From positions 868,001-932,000 of the forward strand of contig NZ_VFQF01000002.1 in the NCBI RefSeq assembly GCF_006717145.1: DNA of 64,000 bases. Direction: 5' to 3'. Source of the stretch: Humibacillus xanthopallidus (lineage in GTDB: Bacteria; Actinomycetota; Actinomycetes; Actinomycetales; Dermatophilaceae). Position numbers and translations under genes: made by a program. Below, in pieces: positions 8,439-18,372 of the stretch (its first letter is position 1; each line of letters starts with the position of its first letter). The notes under the pieces were generated by a model. That model had not been told where the DNA came from. It saw only the letters and a list, made by a program, of their open reading frames with translations, and ran no database searches.

Positions 8439-9767
8439 ATGCGCGACACCGTGAACGTCACCGTGCATTCAGCGGCCGGAACCCCGTCCTTGACGTACAA
8501 GGTCGAGCATGGACAGAACATGGTGCTCGCTTTCGGGCGTCCCGACGGTCACGAACGCAGTTGGTCGCTCCTCGATGACCCGAACAGCCTCGTGATGCGG
8601 CTCTACCCGCACCTCGAAGCCCTTCGACCCAGGGTCGATGTGATGCACGTCGATCTCCAGGACACTCCAAACGGGCAAGGCTTCTACGCGACATCATCGG
8701 TCGGACTTCTCATGGTCCCAGTCCGCAACGGCTGGGTACTGCTGAACCCCAGCGGCGAACTGCGCGGCGGCCAACGGGTCGGGGGTGCCGTGCCCAGCGT
8801 GCGCGCCTGGGGACGCCCACCAGTCAACCTCCCCGTTGCCGGTGGGGAGTACTCCTTGAGAGAGCACCAACTGGCCGCCGCGTGGCTCCCGAGCAACTTG
8901 GGCAAGATGCACCGCATCGACTTCCAACGGGATGGCAGCCGCGCGGACGCCACATTCGCGGCGTCGAGTGGCCTCACCGGGCGCCCTGACTACCGGTTGA
9001 GTGAACGCAACAAGCGTGCGCTCGTCTTCTTCTTCGAGGAGTACCTCCGTTGGGGCTCCGACCCGATCTTCAACCCGCAACCCACCGGAACAGCGCGCGA
9101 GCGGATCCGCCGCCTTGAAGCTGCCGGGCACACAGTTCCGGTCGCCAGTTGGCTCCGCGGGCTCTGGTCGGCCACGAATAAGGATCAGGGCGTGGGTCCC
9201 ACCGCACCGCGGATCGAGCGCGACTCCGAGGGCAAACCCGTCGGCCGGAGGTCCGACGCCAGCGAGGACCGGATCTGGTACCTGCCCGCCTCCGCCGACA
9301 AGGTCGCACAGTTGCGTTCGCTCGAACTCGCGCTGGAATGGAACCTCATCACGAAACCCGAGGTGGACGACATCCTCGCGTCGTTCGATGCTGCCGACGC
9401 AACGTTCACGCAAGTCGTCGACGACCTCACCTCAGGCTTTGAGCACCGGTTCCGCTCCCAGATCCGACGAGACCGATACGCCGCCTCTGGAGGTGAGGCC
9501 CAGGTTGAGATCGACAGGCTGGTCAACAAGCTCGGCGGCATGATCCGACACGCACTGACGCATCGCACACTCAACCCGACACAATCAGCCAAGGACCTGC
9601 CGGACCTTGGCGGCATGACGGTGAGACAGCTCCACGATCGTCTGCACTTCGCCAGCGGGAGCAGCCCCATGCAGTACCAGGACCCCTTGGACAGGGCCGA
9701 GCGGCAGCTCGAACCTGAGGAGCTCGACGAGTGGGGCCACATCACGCTCTCACCACTGTCACCCTGA
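8439..9767 (+). CDS. Hypothetical protein co-transcribed with the kinase, possible FHA-like N terminus
   Basis: 442 residues. ATG 8439 lies 1 bp after the kinase stop, with GAGGCGG upstream, so the two genes are surely one operon. I do not recognise the family. The first 120 residues look beta-rich and contain LAFGRPDGHERSWSLLDDPNSLVMRLYPHLE, which resembles the GR ... LDDP ... pattern of FHA phosphothreonine-binding domains but lacks a clean S-R-x-H. The C-terminal half is helical and charged (residues ~300-430). No signal peptide or membrane span is seen, so it is cytosolic and could be the substrate or effector of the upstream kinase. That role is inferred from position and the FHA resemblance only. 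Confidence 0.55.
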   Translation: MRDTVNVTVHSAAGTPSLTYKVEHGQNMVLAFGRPDGHERSWSLLDDPNSLVMRLYPHLEALRPRVDVMHVDLQDTPNGQGFYATSSVGLLMVPVRNGWVLLNPSGELRGGQRVGGAVPSVRAWGRPPVNLPVAGGEYSLREHQLAAAWLPSNLGKMHRIDFQRDGSRADATFAASSGLTGRPDYRLSERNKRALVFFFEEYLRWGSDPIFNPQPTGTARERIRRLEAAGHTVPVASWLRGLWSATNKDQGVGPTAPRIERDSEGKPVGRRSDASEDRIWYLPASADKVAQLRSLELALEWNLITKPEVDDILASFDAADATFTQVVDDLTSGFEHRFRSQIRRDRYAASGGEAQVEIDRLVNKLGGMIRHALTHRTLNPTQSAKDLPDLGGMTVRQLHDRLHFASGSSPMQYQDPLDRAERQLEPEELDEWGHITLSPLSP

Positions 9768-10285
9768 CCGATCCGCTGGCGCCCTCGTGTGCCTAGGGTC
9801 GCGGCCCGATGTTCGTGCGCACGTCAGTGGTTAGCGAGACTCGGCATCTCGCAGATGTCTCTGCGAGCAGAACACGTTAGGACTGGTGGTGTCGCCTGCC
9901 TGTCTCTGATTCGCAGCCAGCGCGATGTCGGTCCGGTGGTGGGAGTCCTCGAGCTCGAGGTCGGACAGCGCGTCCTATGCCGCCCGCCTGGCAGTGCAAC
10001 GATCGGGCTCACATGCTGCGAAGAGTGCGATGTGGGCGTTACCACGGGCGGCGGGCGGCGGGGAAAGTGCCCCGCAGGAAGTAGCCGCCGGCGAGTCGCT
10101 GGTGCCAGCCCGCGCTCGGGGTCGCCCCCCAAGGGTGTCTGCCGGGGGATCGGACCGAGCAGCGCTTCTGAAAGGGGCGGGTCGTCGCGCTGGGCAATGC
10201 TGAACCCCAGAAGCCGTCGCAGTCATGTCGTCGAGCGGCTTGACCACGTCCGGAAGAACACCTCGGCGTCGAAGCCTGGCGCCAG
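9768..10285. other. Non-coding stretch before IS21 insertion
   Basis: 518 bp with no frame showing convincing coding character and no RNA gene I recognise. It ends at GCCAG, the left target duplication of the IS21 element. Confidence 0.5.
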
Positions 10286-10379
10286 TGTCGACGACGCCTG
10301 AAAACTGACCCTGTATCGACGGTCGAATTTTGACCCCCTGCAGAGACCCTGTCCTCAGCTTCGAGGCAGGGAGGCAGGA

Positions 10380-11651
10380 GTGTTGTCGGTGGAGGACTGG
10401 GCAGAGATCCGCAGGTTGCACCGGGCTGAGGAGATGCCGATCAAGGTGATCGCCAGGACGTTGGGCGTCGCCCGGAACACGGTGCGTGCCGCGTTGGCCG
10501 CGGACGGGCCGCCGAAGTACGCGCGGACACCGGCGGGGTCGGCCGTGGACGCGTTCGAGGCGCTGATCCGTGAGCAGCTGCAGGCGGTGCCGACGATGCC
10601 GGCGACGGTGATCGCCGAACGGGTCGGGTGGACGCGCGGGTTGACGGTGTTCAAGGAGCGGGTGCGGGAGCTGCGGCCGGCGTACCTGCCGCCGGACCCG
10701 GCCTCACGCACCACGTATGAGGCGGGTGAGCTGGCCCAGTTCGACTTCTGGTTCCCACCGATCGAGCTGCCGGTCGGGTTCGGCCAGTCCCGCACGGCGA
10801 AGCGGTTGCCGGTGATGACGATGGTGTCGGGGTACTCCCGGTTCGCGGGTGCGACTTTGATCCCGTCCCGGGACACGGAGGATCTGTATGCCGGCTGGTG
10901 GCGGCTGCTGTCCGAGCAGCTCGGCGCCGTGCCCAGGACGCTGGTGTGGGACGGGGAGGGCGCGGTCGGGCGGTGGCGGGCGCGGGCGCCGGAGCTGACC
11001 TTGGACTGTCAGGCCTTCCGCGGGGTGCTCGGGGTGAAGGTGTACATCTGTAAGCCGGCCGACCCCGAAGCGAAGGGCATGCTGGAGCGGTTCCACGACT
11101 ACCTCGAGCGATCCTTCCTGCCGGGCCGTCGGTTCACGTCGCCGGCGGACTTCAACACCCAGCTCGCGGGGTTCCTCGTGAAGGCCAACGCGCGCCGGAT
11201 GCGGGTGCTCGGCTGCCGACCGGACGACCGGGTCGGCGCGGACCGGGCGGCGATGCTGGCGTTGCCGCCAGTGGCCCCGGAGGTCGGTTGGCGGGCCACG
11301 ACCCGGCTGCCTCGGGACCACTACATCCGCCTCGACTCGAACGACTACTCGGTCCACCCGTCCGTGATCGGTCGCCGGGTCGAGGTCCACGCCGACCTGG
11401 ACCGGGTGTGGGTCACCTGCGAGGGCACGGTCGTGGCCGACCACGCCCGGGTGTGGGCCTGGCACCAGACGATCACCGACTTCGAGCACGCCGTGGCCGC
11501 GAAGCTGCTGCGCCGGGGCCGCGCGGACCTGCTGCGCCCGGTCCCCGACCCTGGCAGCGGTGATCAGGTGGAGGTCCGCCCGCTGGGCACCTACGACGCC
11601 GCGTTCGGCCTCGACGGGCTGGACGACGAGCTCGATGGGCAGGTGTCGTGA
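10380..11651 (+). CDS. istA: IS21 transposase IstA
   Basis: 423 residues. An N-terminal helix-turn-helix (IKVIARTLGVARNTVRAAL) is followed by an rve-type DDE core: Asp in LAQFDFWF, Asp in LVWDGEGAVG and Glu in KGMLERFHDYLERSF. A C-terminal beta-barrel region (DSNDYSVHPSVIGRRVEVHAD) completes the family layout. It acts with the downstream ATPase IstB to join element ends to target DNA. Its stop overlaps the istB start (TGATG). No lesion is visible, so it may be active. Confidence 0.95.
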   Translation: MLSVEDWAEIRRLHRAEEMPIKVIARTLGVARNTVRAALAADGPPKYARTPAGSAVDAFEALIREQLQAVPTMPATVIAERVGWTRGLTVFKERVRELRPAYLPPDPASRTTYEAGELAQFDFWFPPIELPVGFGQSRTAKRLPVMTMVSGYSRFAGATLIPSRDTEDLYAGWWRLLSEQLGAVPRTLVWDGEGAVGRWRARAPELTLDCQAFRGVLGVKVYICKPADPEAKGMLERFHDYLERSFLPGRRFTSPADFNTQLAGFLVKANARRMRVLGCRPDDRVGADRAAMLALPPVAPEVGWRATTRLPRDHYIRLDSNDYSVHPSVIGRRVEVHADLDRVWVTCEGTVVADHARVWAWHQTITDFEHAVAAKLLRRGRADLLRPVPDPGSGDQVEVRPLGTYDAAFGLDGLDDELDGQVS

Positions 11652-12454
11652 TGGCCACCAGGACGACGAGCACCCGGCAGGCTCGGGACGTCGCCTCGGA
11701 GCTGGAGTACCTGACCCGGGCCTTGAAGGCGCCCACGCTTCGCGAGTCGATCGACCGGCTCGCCCAACGCGCCCGTGAGGAGGGTTGGAGCCACGAGGAG
11801 TTCCTCGCCGCCTGCCTGCAACGCGAGGTCGCCGCCCGCGAGGCCCACGGCGGTGAGGGACGGATCCGCGCTGCCCGGTTCCCCGCCCGTAAGTCTCTCG
11901 AGGACTTCGACTACGACCACGCCCGCGGCCTGAAACGAGAGACCATCGCCCACCTGGGCACCCTCGACTTCGTCGCCGCCAAGGAGAACGTCGTCCTGCT
12001 CGGACCACCTGGCACCGGCAAGACCCACCTCGCGACCGGACTCGCGGTGCGGGCCTGCCAAGCTGGCCACCGCGTCCAGTTCGCCACCGCCTCCCAATGG
12101 GTCGACCGGCTCGCCGAGGCCCACCACACCGGACGGCTGCAGGACGAGCTGCGCCGCCTCGTCCGCTATCCCGTCCTGGTCATCGACGAGGTCGGCTACA
12201 TCCCGTTCGAACCCGAAGCCGCCAACCTGTTCTTCCAGCTCGCCTCCTCCCGATACGAACGAGCCAGCCTGATCGTCACCAGCAACAAGACCTTCGCCCG
12301 CTGGGGCGAGGTCTTCGGCGACGACACCGTGGCCGCCGCCATGATCGACCGGCTGGTCCACCACGCCGAGGTCATCGCCCTCAAGGGCGACTCCTACCGG
12401 CTCAAGAACCGAGACCTCGGCCGCGTCCCCGCGGCCGTCCCCGAAGAGAACTAG
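11651..12454 (+). CDS. istB: IS21 helper ATPase IstB
   Basis: 267 residues from ATG 11651, overlapping the istA TGA; a GTG one codon earlier is also possible. AAA+ ATPase related to DnaA/DnaC: Walker A GPPGTGKTH, Walker B VLVIDEVGYIP, sensor 1 LIVTSNKTFARWGEVFGDD, and an arginine-finger region AAAMIDRLVHHAEVI. It selects target DNA and stimulates IstA. Confidence 0.95.
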   Translation: MATRTTSTRQARDVASELEYLTRALKAPTLRESIDRLAQRAREEGWSHEEFLAACLQREVAAREAHGGEGRIRAARFPARKSLEDFDYDHARGLKRETIAHLGTLDFVAAKENVVLLGPPGTGKTHLATGLAVRACQAGHRVQFATASQWVDRLAEAHHTGRLQDELRRLVRYPVLVIDEVGYIPFEPEAANLFFQLASSRYERASLIVTSNKTFARWGEVFGDDTVAAAMIDRLVHHAEVIALKGDSYRLKNRDLGRVPAAVPEEN

Positions 12455-12629
12455 GACCCCAGGGGGTCAACTTTCAACCGACGATTGGGGGTCAGTTTTC
12501 GGCCGCCGTTGACAGCCAGCACCGAGTTCAGCCGATAGCGACTGGGAACGAACTCCAGGTGGGCATCCAGCGGGGATTGCTGAACGGCTCCCGCCGAACC
12601 TCACGGGACGGATTGAGATAGGACACAAC

Positions 12630-13090
12630 GGCTCATCACAATTCAGGGTGTAGCCGCGGTCTGAATCCTCCTGTCTCCAGGAGTGATCGGGCGATGTAGT
12701 TGGTCAGGTTGCGGAAGCCGAGGGCGGAGCCGCGGAGGTGCTCGAGGCGCCCGTTGATCGCCTCGGTCGGGCCGTTGCTCCTGCCGGGCCGGTCGAAGTA
12801 GGCCAGCACGTCAGCGGCGCGCTTGCTCAGGGTCCGGCCGAGGGTGATGAGTTCGGTCAGCCCGGCGGGGACTCCGCTGCTGACAGAGTCGATGACCGCC
12901 TGGAGCAGTTCACGGCCGCGGGCACGGTTGGGTTCGCGGTAGGCGGCGATCATGCGTTGGTAGATGGCCCAGGTGGTCTCGACCTCGACGTGCTCCTCGA
13001 GGGCGAACAGGGCCGCGAGCCGGTCCTTCTGTTTGTCGGTGAGCAGCCCGTCGCCGGTGTGCAGGGTGCGGCGGGCGACGTGGAGCGGGG
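12630..13090 (-). pseudogene. ISL3-family transposase, C-terminal fragment
   Basis: Minus-strand frame ending at 12636 gives about 150 residues of an ISL3 DDE core C terminus (LTDKQKDRLAALFALEEHVEVE, NGPTEAINGRLEHLRGSALGFRNLTNYIARSLLETGGF). An ISL3-like end starts at 12630 (GGCTCATCACAATTC). Homology stops abruptly at 13090, where an oppositely oriented ISL3 fragment begins, so this is a fusion of two broken elements. The 5' two-thirds is missing. Confidence 0.8.
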
Positions 13091-13571
13091 CGGCCACGCC
13101 GGCGATCCGCTGTAAGGCATCCGGACGATCCTGCGGTGCGGTCGTGAACGTCTCACCGAGCGACAGCAGGCGAGGCTCGAGGCCGCGGTCGCTGCCGACG
13201 AGCGCCACGACGAGGTGTTCGTGGCGTGGCAGGCCGGGCAGCAGCTGCGCTCCGCGTTCCACCAGAAAGACCTCCCGGCGGGCCGCCGGATCGCCGAGCA
13301 CTCCTCGCCTCGTTCCCCTCGTGCCCGATCCCCGAGATCGCCCGCCTCGGACGGACCCTGAAGCAATGGCGTGAACCGTTCCTGGCGTACTTCACCACCG
13401 GCCGCGCCAACAACGGCGGCACCGAGGCCGTGAACGGACTCATCGAGCTCCACCGCCGAGTCGCTCGAGGGTTGAGAAATCGCGACAACTACCGACTGCG
13501 CATGCTGCTCATCGGAGAAGCCTTCACCGACCCCCGGATGGCATGACCTCCCACCCCAGGTCCCAAGAGCC
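13091..13571 (+). pseudogene. ISL3-family transposase, degraded 3' fragment (copy A)
   Basis: About 480 bp matching the 3' third of an ISL3 transposase across shifting frames (ERQQARLEAAVAADERHDEVF; then FPSCPIPEIARLGRTLKQW; then NNGGTEAVNGLIELHRRVARG), ending in an ISL3 terminal repeat. It is nearly identical to 18911-19391 and shares the same frame-breaking lesions, so one was copied from the other after decay. Downstream 13572-13961 holds nothing I recognise. Confidence 0.8.
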
Positions 13572-13991
13572 GGGATTGTGTCAACGTGAACAATTGGCAC
13601 GCCCTCGTTGCCCGTGACGCCTCGGCGGTTACGACCAGACTCGGGACGCCGCCAGCCCCGCGGCCTGCTAAATCGCGACCCTGTGGCATCTAACTCGACT
13701 TGCCTCCGCCATCTGCGTGGCCTGTCGCTGACCCAAGCAGACCGGCTCACTCAAGTAGTCTAGTTGGATCTCCGGTCGCAGGAGCCTTGTCGCTCAGGTG
13801 GAGCCAAGCACGGCGCTTGTATTGGTGGTGAGCACGCATTCGCGGAGTTAGCAGCGGCGAGGCGGGAAGCCGGGAGAAGCTCGGAAGGACGCGTTGGGGC
13901 ACTTGTTGGCTCTGTGCCGATCATCGGCGGAATGCGGCCGGACTACTCCCGATGAGGCGATTCATTCTTCCTTGGAACTACCAGCGTCCAA

Positions 13992-14068
13992 GTCGAGTGG
14001 AATACGTCGAAGTGTGCCTAGCGCGAGATGATCATACCGCCCTCCTCTGGGACCAAACTGCATTCCAA
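13992..14068. repeat. 77-bp target duplication, left copy (IS1634-family copy 1)
   Basis: Identical to 15758-15834 and directly abutting the element. It contains the end of the minus-strand nuclease-like gene. Confidence 0.92.
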
Positions 14069-15757
14069 CCTGACTCGTGCCACTTTTGGCGATCTCGGCG
14101 ATTGGCCGAGCGTTTGTGCTGGTCAAGGCGGTGCGCTGAGTCGCGTTGACACACTAAGCGGGCCGGTAGGGTCGCGCTCGTGGTGTTCGTGCGGAAGGTC
14201 CGAACGGCTTCCGGGGCGACGGCGGTGCAGATCGCTGAGCGTCTGGACGGACGAGACCGGGTACTCGAGCACCTCGGCTCGGCGCACACCGAGGCCGAGC
14301 TCGCCGCCCTCGTCGCGGCCGCCCGCCGCAAGGTGTACCCGGGACAGGGCGAGCTGGACCTGAGCGCAGGCGCGGTCCCGGCCGGGCACGCGGTGATCAC
14401 CTCCAAGTCCAGCGCGGTGCTGTGGCAGGTCCTGGCGGGCGCGTACACGCGGCTCGGGTTCGATGCCATCGACGATGTGGCGTTCCAGCAGCTGGTGCTC
14501 GCCCGGATCATCGAGCCGACGTCCAAGGCCGACTCGCTGCGCGTGCTTGAGGAGGTCGGGGTCGCCCACGCGTCGTTGCGCACCATGTTCCGGTCGCTGG
14601 CCCGTGCCCAGGAGCGCGGCTACCGCGACGTGCTCGCGGGCGCGTGCTTCACCCACGCCACCGCGAGCGGGGATGTGTCGCTGTGCCTGTACGACGTCAC
14701 GACGTTGTACTTCGAGGCAGAGAACGAGGACGAGCTGCGCAAGGTCGGCTACTCCAAGGAACGCCGCGTCGACCCGCAGATCGTCGTCGGCCTCCTCGTC
14801 GACCGGGGCGGCTTCCCGTTGGAGATCGGCTGCTGGGAAGGCAACACCGCAGAGACGACCACGATGATCCCGATCATCCGTCAGTTCCAGCAGCGCCACT
14901 CCCTGTCGGACATGGTCGTCGTCGCCGACGCCGGGATGCTGTCCGCGTCGAACCTGAGAGATCTGGACTCGGCGGGGCTGCGGTTCATCGTCGGCTCCCG
15001 GGTGACGAAGGCGCCGGCGGACCTGGCGTCGCACTTCCGGTGGCACGGGGACGCGTTCACCGACGGGCAAGTCATCGACACCATCACCCCACGCGTCGCC
15101 ACCACCGCCGCCCGGGGCGTCAACGACGTCAACAAGAAGACGGAGCCGACCTGGGACCCGGCCGTGCACGACCGGTCCTGGCGGGCCGTGTGGGCCTACT
15201 CCCGCAAGAGGGCCGCCCGCGACGGGAAGACCCTGACCCTGCAGGAGAACCGCGCCCGTGCCGTCGTGGCCGGGGAGAAAGCCGCCCGCACACCGCGGTT
15301 CGTCACCACGAAGCACGGCACCCAGTCACTGGACGAAGCGTCCCTCGCCCGAGCGCGGCGCCTAGCCGGCCTCAAGGGCTACGTGACGAACATCCCCGCG
15401 GACGTGATGCCCGCCGGTGAGGTGATCGCGAGCTACCACGACCTGTGGCAGGTCGAGGCCTCGTTCCGGATGAGCAAGAGCGACCTGCGGGCTCGGCCGA
15501 TCTTCCACCACACCCGCGAGTCGATCGAGGCCCACCTGACCATCGTCTTCGCGGCTCTTGCCGTCGCCCGCTACCTGCAGGACGCGACCGGGATGAGCAT
15601 CAAGAAGCTCGTGCGCACGCTCCGGCCGCTGCAACTGATGACCCTGACCATCGCCGGGCACGAGCACACCGCAGCCGACCCCCTCACCGACACTGGCCGC
15701 GACATCATCATCGCTACCGGCACGAACTGGCCGACACACTAAAGCGGCACGACTCGG
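14069..15757 (+). mobile_element. IS1634-family insertion sequence, copy 1
   Basis: A 1689-bp element with short inverted ends (CCTGACTCGTGCC at the left; the right end reads GGCACGACTCGG). It is flanked by 77-bp direct repeats. The IS1634 family is known for long, variable target duplications. It reads as identical to 46364-48052 with the same orientation, so transposition was recent. Confidence 0.9.
14180..15742 (+). CDS. IS1634-family transposase (copy 1)
   Basis: 520 residues, IS4-like DDE enzyme with the long beta-strand insertion typical of IS1634. First Asp in CLYDVTTLYFEAENEDELRKVGYSKERR, second in MVVVADAGMLSASNL, and Glu in DLWQVEASFRMSKSDLRARPIFHHT within the Y-(2)-R-(3)-E-(6)-K-like signature. 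The N terminus (VFVRKVRTASGATAVQIAE) is a family hallmark. The initiator at 14180 is GTG. The encoded protein is identical to that of copy 2. Confidence 0.93.
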   Translation: MVFVRKVRTASGATAVQIAERLDGRDRVLEHLGSAHTEAELAALVAAARRKVYPGQGELDLSAGAVPAGHAVITSKSSAVLWQVLAGAYTRLGFDAIDDVAFQQLVLARIIEPTSKADSLRVLEEVGVAHASLRTMFRSLARAQERGYRDVLAGACFTHATASGDVSLCLYDVTTLYFEAENEDELRKVGYSKERRVDPQIVVGLLVDRGGFPLEIGCWEGNTAETTTMIPIIRQFQQRHSLSDMVVVADAGMLSASNLRDLDSAGLRFIVGSRVTKAPADLASHFRWHGDAFTDGQVIDTITPRVATTAARGVNDVNKKTEPTWDPAVHDRSWRAVWAYSRKRAARDGKTLTLQENRARAVVAGEKAARTPRFVTTKHGTQSLDEASLARARRLAGLKGYVTNIPADVMPAGEVIASYHDLWQVEASFRMSKSDLRARPIFHHTRESIEAHLTIVFAALAVARYLQDATGMSIKKLVRTLRPLQLMTLTIAGHEHTAADPLTDTGRDIIIATGTNWPTH

Positions 15758-15834
15758 GTCGAGTGGAATACGTCGAAGTGTGCCTAGCGCGAGATGATCA
15801 TACCGCCCTCCTCTGGGACCAAACTGCATTCCAA
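15758..15834. repeat. 77-bp target duplication, right copy (IS1634-family copy 1)
   Basis: Identical to 13992-14068. It lies in frame within the nuclease-like gene running leftward from 17536. Confidence 0.92.
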
Positions 15835-17536
15835 TCAAACCCCCGCCGGGGCCACCGGCAGTTGATCTAGCTATGGCCTCATGCAAGTTCCCCACCGCCG
15901 CATCTATCAAGTCAAAATTCGGACGCGCGTACGAGCATCGGATCTTCACGCCTTCAACCTCTAGAGATTCACGAACGAGGCCGGGTTTCCATCCGTGCGG
16001 TAGACGGGGCCGCCGGACCCGTTCAAGAAGTTCCGCCAGTGACGCACCAGGGAGAGGGCCGTCTACAAGATACTCGATAACATTAGCACTGGTGGCAGTG
16101 AGAGCGCCCGCCAAGTTTTTTCTTTTGCGCGGAACGCCACTCATTCCGACAACAATCCACCCCCAATCAATGGATGCATAATCTGGAAGAGACTCGGGCC
16201 ACTCCATCGACCCTCCTTCGATACTGCTTCGAACCTTGGCAAGCTTCTGTTGCGCATCCGCCAAGACATCGTCTCGACGGCCAACTTGGGAATAGCCATC
16301 GACATCCGCCGTCCACTTTACTTCAAACACACATCCGACGCCCGCCTGCGCGTCCCAACTCACCACGTCAAGCTCACCCACGACACCATTAGTTCCCTGA
16401 ATGGGAGAATTCATAGCCACCTCGCAACGTGGAATCCTCTGGAGGAGCCGGCCTATCGCCTCCTCCCCAAGACGGCCGATCTGCCTACCAGCGCTTGTCT
16501 CAAGTCGCCTGCGAAGAAGGTTCCTCTCCCCATTCCAATGCCACATCAGGGCGGTGGAGGTGTACAGGGCATCTCCGAGCCTGAAGAAGGGCGTGACCCC
16601 AAGATCGGCGTTAGGGTCACCTACTCCAGGATACGTCAGAAGATCCACGTAGCGTTGACACGCGGGTTTCCGAATCCCCGTCCGTTCATGTAGCCACTGA
16701 GCAGCTTGCCCAGGGGCGTCCTCGAGCTTGCATAACGATCCCGCGCCGACTCGTTTGGACTCCAGATAGTCATTCATCGAGAGGAAGAGCATCGCCAGCG
16801 ACAAGTCTCGAGCTTCCTTCAACTTTAGGCCGCCAAGATCCATCGCATCGGGCGCCAAAGGCGTTTGACCTAACACCTGATGTCCCGATAGAAGAAGTAC
16901 GGAATTCCTGAATCGCTCCTGTTGAGCGGCAGTCGGATGCTCGCTCGAGAACCATTCATGTATCCCGGCTTCAACTTCTTCCATTACCGCTGGGTCCGGA
17001 GGTAGCACAGCTCGACCGAGTAGCAGCGAGTCAAGACACTCCAGCTCAAGGTTCATTGGCGCAATCGTAAAGGCGCCCGAGACCCTTGATCGATTGATGC
17101 AGTGATAGCCCTGCTCGACTGCAGACAGAGAGTTCGTCACGGTCCAGTAGACGTACGCTACATCTAGAAGTTGCTGTATTTGTTCTCGGTCGTATACGGG
17201 ATTTCCATTGCTTTTGAGTCTCTCGAGGCTCCACTTTGAGGCTAGAGAGACAGCGTTGTGAACATCGTTGGGTTGAAGCGAGTAGGACAGAGAGGGAGCC
17301 TCGACAGGCATGGAGGGGTCCCCGAGGCCCGACGCCCACGCCATGGCTGCGTCGCTGAGACCCTCTAGGCACACGCTCACGTCAGTGTCTGCGCGATCCC
17401 AGATGCTCAGCGAGTCCCGCTCGGCGTTCAGCATCCGAACGAGCTTGTCTGCAGTTCGTTTGGCCCTCGCGCGCCGTCCCAACCTCATGAGCCCTCGCTT
17501 ATCCCAATCAAGACGCTGCGCTCGGAATGCGAGCAC
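15758..17536 (-). pseudogene. PD-(D/E)XK nuclease-like protein, 3' end severed by IS1634-family insertion
   Basis: A 593-residue frame from GTG 17536 to the IS junction. Past the 77-bp duplication the original gene would have ended LDAGSSKEE-stop at 13962; now it reads into the IS to a stop at 15362. The N-terminal 330 residues are helical and unrecognised. At about residues 370-450 lies a restriction-fold signature: Glu in RLGEEAIGRLLQRI, Asp in VGELDVVSWDAQ and the E-x-K of VFEVKWTADVD. Such cores occur in restriction and defence nucleases. Only about nine native residues are lost, so function may survive with a foreign tail. The base composition is lower in GC than the neighbours, suggesting transfer. 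Confidence 0.65.
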
Positions 17537-17820
17537 GAGTTTGACGATGTTCTGCCTAATCGCTACACGAAGCTAGCGCCTCAAGCGCGAGTCGCGATAG
17601 TCAAGACCCCTTCAGCATCTGACGACGGGTCCCTCAATGGGCAATGTGGGCGGTAGGCAGCGGGTGCCTGACACGCCCTAATTGGGAGGATAGACGCGAC
17701 AGATGCTGGCTTCCAAGAGCGTCCAAGCGCTGGCCAGTCAGGGTACACAACTCGTTCACTCGACGTGCGGAGGGGCATCTGCATTTCCGTTGTCCATCCT
17801 GAACCGCCCGGCGCCTTGGT

Positions 17821-18372
17821 GGCTCATCCCAATCGAGGGTGTAGGTAACACGGGCGCGTCGATGTCGGGGTAGGGGTCGAGGCCTTCCGATGATGGGAGT
17901 TCTGACGCTCCCCACCCGGAAGACCTCGACGTGTCTGACGCTACCTTCGCGACCCCTGACCTGAGCAAGTTCTGCCGCCTCGATGAGCTGGCCTTGGAGG
18001 TGGTCGGTCAACAGGTGGGCCCGGATCGGGCGGTGCTGGCCTGTCGGGTCGTCGAGGCGGACGAGTGGTGCCGCCGCTGTGGTTGTCAGGGCAGAGTCCG
18101 TGACAGCGTGTCGCGCCGGCTGGCGCACGAGCCGTTCGGGTGGCGTCCGACGACGCTGCTGGTCACGGTCCGCCGCTACAGATGCACCGGCTGTGGGCAC
18201 GTGTGGCGCCAAGACACCAGCCGTGCCGCGCAGCCCCGGGCGAAGATCTCCCGGGCCGGGCTGCGGTGGGCCTTGGTCGGATTGGTCGTGCAGCACCTGG
18301 CCAGAGTTGCGGCGCAGGTTTTGCCTGCCCGGCACCTGCGGCTCGCCGTCGACGGGAACAGGTTCAAAGGCG
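17821..18372 (+). pseudogene. ISL3-family transposase, N-terminal fragment
   Basis: The ISL3-like end starts at 17821 (GGCTCATCCCAATCG). A frame from 17931 encodes about 130 residues with the zinc-finger pair CRRCGCQGRV and CTGCGHVW and the helical linker ISRAGLRWALVGLVVQHLARVA. Homology to ISL3 ends about 18310-18370, where intron-like sequence begins. It joins a different ISL3 3' part beyond the intron remnant. Confidence 0.75.

Larger units (their letters stand above)
10286..12514 (+). mobile_element. IS21-family insertion sequence, complete
   Basis: A 2229-bp element with ends starting TGTC (10286) and ending GACA (12514). The terminal inverted repeats match TGTCrACGrCGsCyGAAAACTGACCC and are followed by a second internal TTGACCCCCTG repeat on each side, the multiple-terminal-repeat layout of IS21. 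It is flanked by 5-bp GCCAG duplications (10281-10285 and 12515-12519). Both genes are intact. Confidence 0.92.
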
